A DNA stretch of 36,700 nucleotides from assembly GCF_000786205.1 (NCBI RefSeq), contig NZ_JROH01000037.1, positions 1 through 36,700 on the forward strand, in the 5' to 3' direction. Under the pieces are notes generated by a model. It searched no databases and was not told the DNA's origin. It saw only the letters and a program-made list of their open reading frames with translations. Positions 18,301 through 25,304 of this stretch are shown here, piece after piece (positions within the stretch are counted from its first letter, which is position 1; each line of letters begins with the position of its first letter). Origin of the DNA: Sphingomonas sp. 37zxx. GTDB lineage: Bacteria > Pseudomonadota > Alphaproteobacteria > Sphingomonadales > Sphingomonadaceae. The translations under genes were made by a program, and so were the position numbers.

Positions 18301-21300
18301 GATAGCAACGGGCTGGGCGAAATCAGCACCGACCTGCGCGATTATATCCAGTGGAACAATTCCACCGGCTATCTGATCCGGACGGGAACCGGCGCGATGA
18401 ACATCGCAACCGGGCGCGATCTGGTGCTGCAGGAACGGGCATCGGTGATCTACACCGCCGGTCGCGCTGCGGCGGAGCTTACCGGGTTCAGCACGCCAGC
18501 TGGCGCACAATATGGGGTCGATGGCGGCGATCTCGTGCTGTCGGTCGCCGGCGATGTGCGTGCGAGCAGCCTGTCGCCGCAATTGCCGCACGGCTATCTC
18601 GGGCGCTCCGGCAGCCTCGACACGATCAGCGGCCTGTTCGCGGCACGCACCGACGGCGGGTTCGACCAAACAAGCTGGTGGGTCGATTATGATCGGTTCC
18701 AGGGCGGCATTGGCGCGCTGGGCGGTGGCAATATCGCGATCGAGGCGGGGGGCGACATCGACAATCTGTCGGTCGCGATCCCGAACAGCGGACGCGTCAC
18801 CGGCAACACCGTGAAGTTGGCCGACGGCAGCAACACCGCGATGGAGCTGACGTTGACTGGCGGCGGCAATCTGACGCTGCGGGCCGGCGGCAATCTCTAT
18901 GGCGGCGCCTATCATGTGGCATCCGGGGCCGGCGATATGGGGGTCGGCGGATCGATCCTGTCCGGGTCGACCGTGTTCTCGACGCCGCAGTTCAACTGCA
19001 CGGACGCCTGCTACATCCATCAGGACTTCCGCGAAATCGCCGATCGCTTCGATCTGTACACGATGTTCTTTACGTCGTCGGGCCAGTTGAATGTGCGCGC
19101 AGGCGGCGACCTCAATGTCGAAAGCGTGATGGACCCGCTGATCGGCGAATCCAATTATCAGGACTGGCGGTTTGTCAGCTACACGGGCGACGCGAGCGCC
19201 AATTTCTTCTCGGCGGGCGGCGATGTGACGCTGTGGACCAACGGTCTGAACATCAGCCTGGCGTATGAATCGTCGGGAGCGTCCACGGCGATGAACCGGT
19301 CGGGCACGACCGTCAATTTCTACGGATCGAACGAGCGCCCGATGCAGGGTCGCGATTCGATCGGCTGGGACCTCTACCCGTCGAAACTGTCGGTGGTGGC
19401 GGCGACCGGCGACGTGAACCTGCTCGGCGGGCTGACTATGCTGCCCGATGCCGGTGCGGAGCTCGACCTGCTCGCCGGGGGCAGCGTACGGATCGGTTAC
19501 AGCACCGAGGCGATCGACCCGCTGCTGCCGAGATTCGGCACCCGGCGCTGGGATCAGAACTATCGCGGCGCCTATCAGGGAGTGCAGCTCAGCCAGGCCG
19601 ACATGGCGCTGATCCGCACCCCGACCAACCAGCCGGTGGTAGCGGGCGGTACGGTCCTGCGCACGTCGTTCGAGTTCGCTGGTGCTGGCACTGCCTATCC
19701 CGGCGTTACCTATTTCAACGTCAACAACCTGCCCGACCTGTATATCGGCAACACCGATCCGGTGCGGATCTATGCGGCCGGTGGCGATGTGGTGACGTCT
19801 CCCGAAGCCGTGCTCAACATTCCCAAGCAATTGTGGGTGCAGGCCGAGGGCAACATCTATTTCCCCAGCTATTCCATCCAGCACAACAACATGAACGACG
19901 TCAGCATCGTCCGTGCGGGTGCGGGCATCTATTTCGATCGCAACTATACGTCGGGAAATCCGAACGGCGGCTTTATCACAGTGGGTCATGTGACGGTCAG
20001 CGGGCCGGGCCGGCTTGAGGTCGAGGCCGGCACCGATATCTGGATCCCCAGCAACAGCGAGGGCATCACCAGCAAACGGATCGCGATCTATACCTATCCC
20101 GGATCGCCCAATCAGCCTCCGTCCGGGCTTCAGGACTGGAAGCCCGACGAAAAGGCCGCGGATATCGCGATCGCGGCGGGCTATAATCAGGCACCATCCT
20201 ATGCTGCGTTCGAAGCAGCCTATCTCGACCCGACCAAGGCCGGCGCGATGGCGGATTATCTGATCGATGAAGAAAGCGGGTTGTCGCTGTACCTGTTCGA
20301 CCGCGACTATGCGCGCGCGCAGGGTGCCACCGGCGAATTCGCCACGCCCGAGCCGCGCGAAGGCCTGGTCAACTATGTCCGCCGCCTGCAAGGCCTGCCG
20401 ACGCTGACGAGCAAGGCGGCGCAGCTTGCCTATCTCGATAGCGCATGGGCATTCTGGCAGGGACTGAGCAGCGACTATAAGACGCCTTATTATCGCAGCA
20501 TCCTGTTCCTCGAGTTGCGGACGACCGGCCGCGAAGCCAACGATCCGCAGAATGAACGCTACGACACGACCTTCCGTGGCTATGATGCGATTGCGACGCT
20601 GTTCCCGGGCGCGCAGCGGGCCGCTGGCGAAGCGCTGAGCGCAGGTGAATCGCGCTGGCAGGGCAATTTCGAAACCTATGCCAGCCGTGTCGTCTCGTCG
20701 GGCGGGGGCAAGATCGAGTTCGTCATCCCCGGCGGCGCGATGACGCTGGCCAATGTCGCGGCACGCCCCGAGGAGACGGGTCAGCCGGCCAATGCCGACG
20801 ATCGCGGGAACGCGTTGCGCGCCGGTGTGCTGACCACCGACGGCGGTGAGATCAACATGCTGACCCATGGCAGTGTGGCGGTGAACCAGTCGCGCATCCT
20901 GACCAGCAAGGGCGGCAACGTCATGATCTGGTCGTCCTGGGGCGACATCGCTGCCGGGCTTGGCGCGAAGACCTCGATCAGCCCGCAATTCTATAATTAT
21001 CAGCTCGACAATTGGGGGCGGATGGTACGCGAGCCGGCCGGGTTGCCGACCGGTGCGGGCATCGGCACGCTCGCCACGCAACCCGGCACCCCGCCGGCCG
21101 ACGTGGATCTGATCGCGCCGGCGGGGATCGTCGACGCGGGCGATGCGGGTATCCGGGTGTCGGGCAATTTCAACGTCTATGCGATTGAGATCCTGGGGAC
21201 CGACAATATCGACGTGGCCGGTGTTTCCAACGGGTTGCCGGCACCCCCGGCCGCACCCCCGACCGCGCTCGACGTGGACGAGGTGGCTGCGAAGTCCGAC

Positions 21301-21768
21301 GCGGTCTCGACGGCGCTCGAATCGGCGGTCGCCGCCGTGCGTGAGAATGCGGCGATCGTCGCGCCTTCGCTGATCGAGGTCAGGGTCACCGGCTTCGGCG
21401 CGGCTTGCGATGAGGATGACAGCTGCGAACGGCAGACCGGACAGCGCACCAGCGATGCTGGAACCAGCACCCGGGCGGCAGTTTCAGCCACGATCCCGGT
21501 GGCGCTGCAATTCGATGCCGGCGGCAGGCCCGAGCAGTTCATGTTCCAGCTCCAGGCGCAGCCGCTCGACGATGCGATCCGCGCCGTCGGCAGCGCGTCG
21601 GGCTATAACATCCTCTACGACGCATCGATCCTCGAGGCGAAGATGACCCAGCCGTTGCGCGGCGAAATGACGCCCGAACGCGCACTGGCGCAATTGCTGG
21701 CCGGGCAGGGGCTGATTGCGGTCCGGGTTGGCCCGCGCACCATCATGCTGCGTCGCAAATCGATCTGA
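9319..21768 (+). CDS. Giant TpsA exoprotein (filamentous haemagglutinin family) with C-terminal STN domain
   Basis: A 4,149-aa exoprotein. Signal peptide 1-38 (ends AARA). An N-terminal TPS/haemagglutination-activity domain follows with two similar units, at about 90-168 (ALLDWEDF, EVLEFKQQ, NWIAVNRV) and 184-256 (ALLDWSDM, EVLKFQQE, SWIALNRS). About 3,000 residues of Gly/Asp/Thr-rich beta-helix then occur (recurring DVSGG, GGxIxL patterns). A conserved C-terminal region at about 3720-3975, resembling DUF3739 (IVDAGDAGIRVSGNFNV), is followed by an Ala-rich linker, a Cys pair at 4030/4036 and an STN domain at about 4075-4145 (FQLQAQPLDDAIRAVGSASG). ATG 9319 is the start because it begins the signal peptide; the frame is open further upstream. 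I saw only four cysteines, in two pairs (3227/3231 and 4030/4036). It should be exported by the translocator at the head of the operon. Confidence 0.93.
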   Translation: MIARFAPLNAQSGRLLAGGSLAALALAVSFAPTAARAQQQPFGTMVGMQAGRTIGPNGQVSVWQGANRPTIGVDADGRPLMTIEQLQQKALLDWEDFRLQTNEVLEFKQQAANWIAVNRVHGTQAAEVNGEIRAIGRVYIFNDNGVLIGEDAKINTRALVTGRGFSDVNVNGNTTTLVQSAERALLDWSDMSVAAGEVLKFQQEKSSWIALNRSYNTGVTRIDGKVEANGHLYLVAPRGISVDGTINAQQLVLSSLFMRDDQFFGDGSNGGLTSWARDFNGRFDPTFSNSWYYPSGQQGYNPLGFTDWISQPNYFELMNDGPEVVDPNDPLKYNVTIGRTGTINTGSFGKVMLFGPNVTNKGTINVRDEGQVILAAGENIYLRPGNGGMLETYVGAFNPFAQMRPNVAYGGQPPQLVESEEWRAFYSILFGREITLGEYLSYEDYQTLTQNGHTGEAGYIPYGRIVAYLNQRQYERAHAVGYTARNEGIISAKRGGSVDFRGLNLEQMGAVDITSTALFRGNISFHATVYDWREYANSDTPGWEHAVKGHGSVVFGRNSLTQITPDLDSTDAIPVSLGAQSVGTLKINARTVHMQQDSIIHMPSGTMNVLLDSGAHIFDNNRGQGANQGNEDGTRFLMDAGALIDLSGWETTLDMGYHQVTGRLFAAQLSDSPVQRDGPLYRREISVDRRFGTNLANWQGFDNLSQGTLAQFLVNGGSLTMDIGNDFIMKSGSVIDVSGGVTTYREGYVYTTLLRRLDGSIIDIREADPDELYMGLADEWVDYDTKWGRSQSYYIPLMSSVRGQFETSYQHGGKGGSITILAPDTVLQGTLRGETVAGRYQRANVPVGGSFALNDGGESENEYVSNTVLITALENALDAQFGMGDRLSDRYDDLFGEEFDPETDSINVERRTSDNATLASADFFNRSTMGSYTIVQSSRVSDQVVNNYSVPLDGPALLVEAGATLNLQNGASLTLEAAQRLEFLGSVRTEGGDVQLTGMGVRLGETTRIDTRGSWYSDFEVDEPIALSSVPRIHGGNITLTATGSITDAADIGLVLPSSAVLDASGGAWVTREGKLIGGTGGDLTLRAYSYNDADALDLGALSNARAYGLAGNGRFTLEVSKPLVIGDSLPVPDGQADADALTPLLIRPDFFRHSGFSAISLVAPTITVQQGAQIEASASILQLKDQTLYNGRPPAFWSASGTDIYDVAQVEYLTVEQRPEALRRGMDISFGAVGGTIDMGEGSLLSTELGGKISLLGNSVVAGTILTPAGVITLGGGGSGGATETFVSLAATARLLAPGAALVTWRGIDAMGRPIVDGEIFDGGSISLGAKRITIAGGAVLDVSGTSATFDYLFDDGQGGLVRRPTLVASNGGAISISGQIMKIDGAIYRAHAGGIDARGGRFQLSFDGPLATGGGGGGAAVSDVLNLLEAYTGYGIIIDKSGNPISNIYEADLGEIDWAYLIGYPIDFPPGYTLGSRDAALATFSAYGTAASGVPPMLIIGDASGIAIEAPELPFIAPGLLEVFGRFGYVAPTPVEGDPIVTTLSPTALGTAGFSSIGITANPGVIFSGDVTLGGRNADGSFVFDRIDITAGRIIGVTGSDVALEAGIITLNGGPLNGQPTDGGYLSALASYGVAAIGADTRFSAQAGTLLQVGAAGFHGFSDTTLISGGDIRLAGTAAFPRQAPLGVLHSNGLLTLKADQVYAGTGRIFSVTSDTGIVIQAQDDGGPINGSPYEVAAQLTFKAPTILQGGTLRSPLGTLNLEVYDNGTEGSGTLRFLSGSLTSVSAEGRVVPYGYTSNGDTWIDPFTRTELTTLPVKTINVTGDVVDIQQNAVLDVSGGGDLYAREFVPGVGGSYDWLTGYRDENLDWVSAADKVYAVIPDFDGNVAPLGFGNSAIGVGDRVYLSGGSGLPAGYYVLLPAEYAMLKGAYRVTASHRYGDQFDGVRLGRVAPQTDGSSIQAGYRIDGASGARDPLNIGFHVMSGETLRMRSAYLETTANLFFTSDAFLRKSLRINRPISDVPRIPTDGGSVVFRVADDLNLDGTLRSQAATGGRGGFADIASTRVVVTGSDTDLAAYDGYLKLDSEQLSAFGAESLLIGGVRRQGATNLELTVAGTDIIVDNAGSVLFGPELLFASNGTIDVKAGARIETRGTISGTSSDIRIAPGTAAFTHDNDTNWTGDDDYLVHGALDQGAVLRVSSGAMVDVLRDSGAVQAMNALRADPAALAQVNALRASKGLAAIDASGGLLTIADGASITSTRSVVLDATDNTILGARATLQTKQLSAAASRVSLGAVPLNTGGLVFAGNTLGLFANAEELTLKSYGSIDIYGALDISATGDLRLDSNLLRVIDAGTDTVSIAAKTLTLANSSGGQGAATIGDANLVLQADTLYIEGATKWISGVADVRMDVAQRIIGRDDTRLVLPGTLDIHTGGLTAESSARLNLDVAGAVTVSHNGAANLPVFQSFGGTLNLSGDSIVYAGQTRMTGGTISLQARSGNLVLAEGSVLDVTSNVSRFYDATVGVGAGTVNLTADDGDVIAQQGSVIDVSGSSVGGDAGTLAISVGQGEAQLRGTIRGSANDGFASGSFRLLTDQLADFAAFNALLDVGGFRQSRRFEINRGDVSVTGTIDVRNFALVVNQGSIAVGGTIQTSGANGGTVQLAASQNVTLLNTGRLIARAGAADGSGGTVLLETAGANGGAITTQAGALIDVSGSGEGGRLVRFRAPQIGNDIAITSLGGTITGARSVLAEGYRSYDGVAVIDQAMIDRVEGDASAFMAANAAAIRNRLGNGVTLAAGIELRNDGDMQLQDDWDLSGLRFDGAAGVLTLRASGDIRIDANLSDGFADGRLLDGDSWTFNLAAGANILSPNSLAVLPTGLLGAETGSVIVGGTTDTIEYYYDPAYGNEHRLYLLDANGQFVRNPETGVHNGFVELTRDPATGKYIDPRTGALIEMDAQTGDYADADAYARRPLPWMALFQSGFGQLKADGSLGFIDSNGLGEISTDLRDYIQWNNSTGYLIRTGTGAMNIATGRDLVLQERASVIYTAGRAAAELTGFSTPAGAQYGVDGGDLVLSVAGDVRASSLSPQLPHGYLGRSGSLDTISGLFAARTDGGFDQTSWWVDYDRFQGGIGALGGGNIAIEAGGDIDNLSVAIPNSGRVTGNTVKLADGSNTAMELTLTGGGNLTLRAGGNLYGGAYHVASGAGDMGVGGSILSGSTVFSTPQFNCTDACYIHQDFREIADRFDLYTMFFTSSGQLNVRAGGDLNVESVMDPLIGESNYQDWRFVSYTGDASANFFSAGGDVTLWTNGLNISLAYESSGASTAMNRSGTTVNFYGSNERPMQGRDSIGWDLYPSKLSVVAATGDVNLLGGLTMLPDAGAELDLLAGGSVRIGYSTEAIDPLLPRFGTRRWDQNYRGAYQGVQLSQADMALIRTPTNQPVVAGGTVLRTSFEFAGAGTAYPGVTYFNVNNLPDLYIGNTDPVRIYAAGGDVVTSPEAVLNIPKQLWVQAEGNIYFPSYSIQHNNMNDVSIVRAGAGIYFDRNYTSGNPNGGFITVGHVTVSGPGRLEVEAGTDIWIPSNSEGITSKRIAIYTYPGSPNQPPSGLQDWKPDEKAADIAIAAGYNQAPSYAAFEAAYLDPTKAGAMADYLIDEESGLSLYLFDRDYARAQGATGEFATPEPREGLVNYVRRLQGLPTLTSKAAQLAYLDSAWAFWQGLSSDYKTPYYRSILFLELRTTGREANDPQNERYDTTFRGYDAIATLFPGAQRAAGEALSAGESRWQGNFETYASRVVSSGGGKIEFVIPGGAMTLANVAARPEETGQPANADDRGNALRAGVLTTDGGEINMLTHGSVAVNQSRILTSKGGNVMIWSSWGDIAAGLGAKTSISPQFYNYQLDNWGRMVREPAGLPTGAGIGTLATQPGTPPADVDLIAPAGIVDAGDAGIRVSGNFNVYAIEILGTDNIDVAGVSNGLPAPPAAPPTALDVDEVAAKSDAVSTALESAVAAVRENAAIVAPSLIEVRVTGFGAACDEDDSCERQTGQRTSDAGTSTRAAVSATIPVALQFDAGGRPEQFMFQLQAQPLDDAIRAVGSASGYNILYDASILEAKMTQPLRGEMTPERALAQLLAGQGLIAVRVGPRTIMLRRKSI

Positions 21769-21772
21769 AGCC

Positions 21773-21795
21773 GGGGCGGCGAACGGTGCCGCCCC
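21773..21795 (+). terminator. GC-rich hairpin after the exoprotein gene
   Basis: Perfect 8-bp arms ggggcggc (21773-21780) and gccgcccc (21788-21795) with a 7-base loop begin four bases after the exoprotein stop. No U-run follows, so this may be a partial terminator, an attenuator or an mRNA-stabilising structure that lowers expression of sapC and the chaperone gene. Confidence 0.5.
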
Positions 21796-21836
21796 CCGAT
21801 CGCATGGGCAGATCGCCCCGGATTTGGAGTTTTAGC

Positions 21837-22631
21837 GTGACCAACACCCCTCCCGCACCAGCGGGTCAGTCGACGTCTAGCCTGCCGTTGCTCTATCGGA
21901 ACCCCGTGCCTGTGTCGGCCGAGCGCCACAGTGGCTGGCGCGTGGCGCAGGGCGACTATGCCTTCGCCGCGCAAGCGTCCTATGTACCTCTGTTGATTGC
22001 GGAATTCGGTCCTGGGTCGCGCCAGTATCCGATCCTGTTCGCTGAAGGCGAGGTTGTGACCCCGACCGCTCTGCTAGGTCTGGATGCCAGCAACCTGTTC
22101 GTCGCGAACGGGCACTGGTCCGATGGCGTCCATATCCCCGCCTATCTGCGGCGTTACCCATTTGGGTCCGCCGAGATCGGCGAGGCAGGCCGCTTCGCGC
22201 TGCTCATCGACGCGGATTCGCACCGGATCGTCCGTGAAGGGACCGACGGGGCGCCGCTGTTCGAAGACGGCGAGCCGAGCCTGGTCACGAAGCAGGCCTT
22301 TGCCTTTTGCGAAGCGTTTCGCGCCGACGCCGCCGCGACCCGGGACTTCTGCATCGCGCTGGCCGAAGCCGAATTGCTGATCGACCGCCAGGCCGACGTC
22401 ACCCTGCCGGACGGGTCCAAGCGGGCGGTCAAGGGGTTCAAGGTCGTCGACCTCCGGGCGTTTCTTGCGCTTGATGATCAGCGGATCATCGACTGGCATC
22501 GCCGCGGCTGGCTCGCCGCCGTCCACTTCCACCTCGCATCGCTCGACCAGTTCGCGGCGCTGCTCGATCGGTATCCCGGCGCGGAGGCCCTCACCGGCCC
22601 GGCGTCCGATCCGGTCGGCGGCACCGCCTGA
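21837..22631 (+). CDS. SapC-family protein
   Basis: A 264-aa protein without a signal peptide. It shows the SapC-family pattern: PLLYRNPVPVSAERHSGWRV near the start, then YVPLLIAEF, QYPILF, LLGLDASNLFV, and HIPAYLRRYPF in the middle. The biochemical role of SapC proteins is not established; the name comes from S-layer loci, and in alphaproteobacteria they often sit beside outer-membrane uptake genes. GTG 21837 is preferred because ggag lies 7 bases upstream; the frame is open from ATG 21786, but that region carries the post-tpsA hairpin. Being predicted cytoplasmic, it is unlikely to be part of the exported structure. Confidence 0.85.
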   Translation: MTNTPPAPAGQSTSSLPLLYRNPVPVSAERHSGWRVAQGDYAFAAQASYVPLLIAEFGPGSRQYPILFAEGEVVTPTALLGLDASNLFVANGHWSDGVHIPAYLRRYPFGSAEIGEAGRFALLIDADSHRIVREGTDGAPLFEDGEPSLVTKQAFAFCEAFRADAAATRDFCIALAEAELLIDRQADVTLPDGSKRAVKGFKVVDLRAFLALDDQRIIDWHRRGWLAAVHFHLASLDQFAALLDRYPGAEALTGPASDPVGGTA

Positions 22632-22676
22632 TCGCGCATCGTCCGACTCTGCACTGCACTTCGGAAAGGTATTGTC

Positions 22677-23285
22677 ATGCGTCGCTCTGGTTCCATCATC
22701 GCACTATTGTCGGTCATCGCGTCGCCCGTTGCGGCGCAGACCGCCCCGCCTGCCGGCAATCAGGGGCTGGGCGGCCCGGTGATCCCCGGAATATGCCTGC
22801 TCTCGCGCGAGGCGATCTATGCCAATGCCGCGATCGGCAAGGCAGCGACCGCGCGCCTGCAGCAACTCGCCACCGAGGCGCAGGCGGAAATCGAAGCCGA
22901 GCGCAAACCGTTGGAAACCGAGCTGAAGGCATTTCGCGCGGAGGCCGCCAAATTGTCCGCCGAGCAGCGCGCCGCGCGCGACCAGGCACTCGCGGCCCGG
23001 CTCCAGCCGATCCAGGCGAAGGCGCAGTTGCGCAGCCAGGAAATCGAAGCGACGCGCGTCAAGGCGATGCAGCGCATCGCCGATGCCGCCCAGCCGGTGA
23101 TCGCGGCGGTCTATCAGCAGAAGAAATGCGGCCTGCTGTTCGATCGCAATTCCGCGCTGGGCGGTAACTTCGCCAACGACCTCACGGCTGACGTGGTTCG
23201 GACGCTGGATGCGAAAATATCCACGATCAGCTTTGACCGCGAAAAGCTATCGGCAGCGGCAAACCCTCGGAGTCCGGCACGCTGA
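22677..23285 (+). CDS. OmpH/Skp-like periplasmic chaperone
   Basis: A 202-aa protein with a signal peptide (about 1-20, ending SPVAA), a short beta start (GGPVIPGICLLSREAIYANAA) and long charged helices (about 55-130), then IAAVYQQKKCGLLFDRNSAL, as in OmpH/Skp proteins whose helices form tentacles holding unfolded outer-membrane proteins. It starts 45 bases after sapC with ggaaagg upstream. As the last gene of the run, it could chaperone the translocator barrel, the porin, or the 4,149-aa exoprotein during its periplasmic passage. The general chaperone normally lies next to bamA elsewhere, so this is probably a dedicated paralogue; that is inference. Confidence 0.85.
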   Translation: MRRSGSIIALLSVIASPVAAQTAPPAGNQGLGGPVIPGICLLSREAIYANAAIGKAATARLQQLATEAQAEIEAERKPLETELKAFRAEAAKLSAEQRAARDQALAARLQPIQAKAQLRSQEIEATRVKAMQRIADAAQPVIAAVYQQKKCGLLFDRNSALGGNFANDLTADVVRTLDAKISTISFDREKLSAAANPRSPAR

Positions 23286-23486
23286 ACGCTTCTGATCGAC
23301 TTGATTCGGCAGATCATCGGACGCACGCGTCGCTACGAATATGCGGAGCGGCAAGGTGCCGATCATCGCCCGGCTGGTAGGCTGTCCGCCCAACCGAGAA
23401 ACCGGATCCAGCGTGTGGTAGACTCGGAATCTGGTAATGCGCCGATGGCGAACGCGCGGTGTGAGCCCCACTGTGTGGAGATCTTT

Positions 23487-25304
23487 ATGAAGAAGCGTAG
23501 CGTTCAGACCCTGTGCGCAATCATCGCATTGGCGATGGGACATGGGCCTGTGGCCGCGCAGTCGGAAAGCCCCAGTTCGACTGTCACTCCTGTCGACTGG
23601 GCGGGCATATGGGTGGCCGAGAAACGCTTCGGTCCCGATCTTGCCGGTCCGGTCACACTGTCCCGCACCGGCAATGACTGGGTGGCGGTGATTCAGGGCG
23701 ACAGCGTTCCGGTCGAGCGGCGCGAAGCTGGCAACCGAGCGGTTGAATGGTCCTTCGATTTTTTCGGCCAGGGGCGGTTTGTTGGCCGTCAGGCAAATCC
23801 CGGGTCGCCGATTCGCGGCCATTGGTTTCAACCACCCGGCGTGGTCCAGAACGCGCGCTATGCGACGCCGCTGCGCCTCGACGCCTTTGATCGCGGCGCG
23901 GGGTATCGGGGTATGATCGCGCCCTATGTCCAAGAGGCGTCCCTCAACATTCCGCTGATCGCCGCGCCCGGCAATTCCGCCCCGGGCGCAGCGCGATACC
24001 GCACCTTTCTGCGCGATCCCGAGCGCAATCTCGGCATGTGGTTCCGGATTGAAACGGTCGAGGTGGAGGGTTCGGAACTGCACTTTCGCAACGCGAACGG
24101 TGAAGTGCTGGCGACTGGTCGAAGCATCGAGCCGGGAAAGCGATTCTCGATGGTCTTCCCGCGCTTCGGCGAAACGCTCGACTTCACCCGACGTGGCCGG
24201 GATACGGCCCCAGCCTTCTATCCCCGGCGCTCCACCGCGCCCGTGACGTCGCTCAACCGTCCCGCAGACACGGCGGATGGCTGGCAGACCGCCGCGCCAG
24301 GAAGCACGGGCCTCGACACCAGCTTGCTGACCGAGCTGGTCTCGTCAATCGCCGCGACCGAGCCGAGTGCCTTGCGAGAGCCGTATATTCACGGCCTGCT
24401 GATCGCGCATCGCGGCAAACTGGTGATCGAGGAGTATTTCCACGGCTTCGATCGCGACCGGCCGCACGATTCCCGCTCGGCCGGAAAGACGATCGGATCG
24501 GCGCTGCTCGGCATCGCGCTCCACAAGGGTATTATCAAAAGCCTCGACACGCCGGTCTATCTGCTGTTCGGTGAGGTCGAGCACTTCGCCAATCCCGATC
24601 CGCGCAAGAAGCAGCTGACGCTGCGCCATCTCGTAACCATGTCGCCGGGGCTGGATTGCAGGGACGGCAATGCCGACAGCCCGGGCGACGAAGACAATAT
24701 GCAGTCGCAGGACGCCCAGCCCGACTGGTATCGCTATGCGCTCGATCTGCCGATGGTGAGCGCGCCGGGCGAGACCAGCTTTTATTGCACTGCAGGCATC
24801 AACCTTATCGGCGGTGCCCTTCAGCGGACAACGGGGATGGCCCTGCCCCGTTTCTTTCAGGAAAGTTTTGCCGACCCGCTGGAGATATCCTCTTACCAGA
24901 TGATCCTGTCGCCAACCGATGACGCCTATATGGGGGGCGGAATTCGCCTGCGCCCGCGCGACTTCGTCAAGTTGGGGCAGGTCTATCTGAACGGCGGCAC
25001 CTGGAAGGGCACGCGGCTGGTTTCACGGGACTGGGTGCGTCAGTCGGCGGCGGCGCATTCAACGATGAACCAGCCGGGCGACTATGGCTATGGCTGGTGG
25101 CGGCAAACATTTAAAGTGCGCGGCAAATCGATCGACACGTTCTTTGCCAGCGGCAATGGCGGGCAGATGCTCTTTGTGGTGCCGCAACTCGAGATGACCG
25201 TCATGATGCAGGCAGGTAACTATAGCGACGGGCGAACCCGGAACGCCTTCAGGGACCGTTTCATGGGCGATTTCATCATTCCGGCCGCCATGAAGAACGA
25301 ATAG
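23487..25304 (+). CDS. Secreted serine hydrolase (beta-lactamase / class C family)
   Basis: A 605-aa exported protein with a signal peptide (about 1-24, ending GPVAA). It has an N-terminal beta-rich half of about 270 residues of no recognised function and a C-terminal class C beta-lactamase-like hydrolase domain. The catalytic SxxK is SAGK in DSRSAGKTIGSALLGIAL, the Tyr motif is YCTAGINLIGGAL, and the third active-site region is near FFASGNGGQM. Such enzymes include esterases, D-amino-acid peptidases and amidases, so the substrate is open. ATG 23487 has ggag 6 bases upstream and starts the signal peptide; the frame is open back to 23301. The 200-base gap before it suggests a separate promoter. 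It is the last gene before the tRNA-Glu junction. Confidence 0.88.
   Translation: MKKRSVQTLCAIIALAMGHGPVAAQSESPSSTVTPVDWAGIWVAEKRFGPDLAGPVTLSRTGNDWVAVIQGDSVPVERREAGNRAVEWSFDFFGQGRFVGRQANPGSPIRGHWFQPPGVVQNARYATPLRLDAFDRGAGYRGMIAPYVQEASLNIPLIAAPGNSAPGAARYRTFLRDPERNLGMWFRIETVEVEGSELHFRNANGEVLATGRSIEPGKRFSMVFPRFGETLDFTRRGRDTAPAFYPRRSTAPVTSLNRPADTADGWQTAAPGSTGLDTSLLTELVSSIAATEPSALREPYIHGLLIAHRGKLVIEEYFHGFDRDRPHDSRSAGKTIGSALLGIALHKGIIKSLDTPVYLLFGEVEHFANPDPRKKQLTLRHLVTMSPGLDCRDGNADSPGDEDNMQSQDAQPDWYRYALDLPMVSAPGETSFYCTAGINLIGGALQRTTGMALPRFFQESFADPLEISSYQMILSPTDDAYMGGGIRLRPRDFVKLGQVYLNGGTWKGTRLVSRDWVRQSAAAHSTMNQPGDYGYGWWRQTFKVRGKSIDTFFASGNGGQMLFVVPQLEMTVMMQAGNYSDGRTRNAFRDRFMGDFIIPAAMKNE

Noticed and set aside
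17374..21081. A 1,235-codon open frame on the minus strand
   Set aside because: It is antisense to the exoprotein gene. Long antisense frames arise from GC-rich codon bias; the translation is Arg/Asp/Ile-rich without domains, signal peptide or Shine-Dalgarno.
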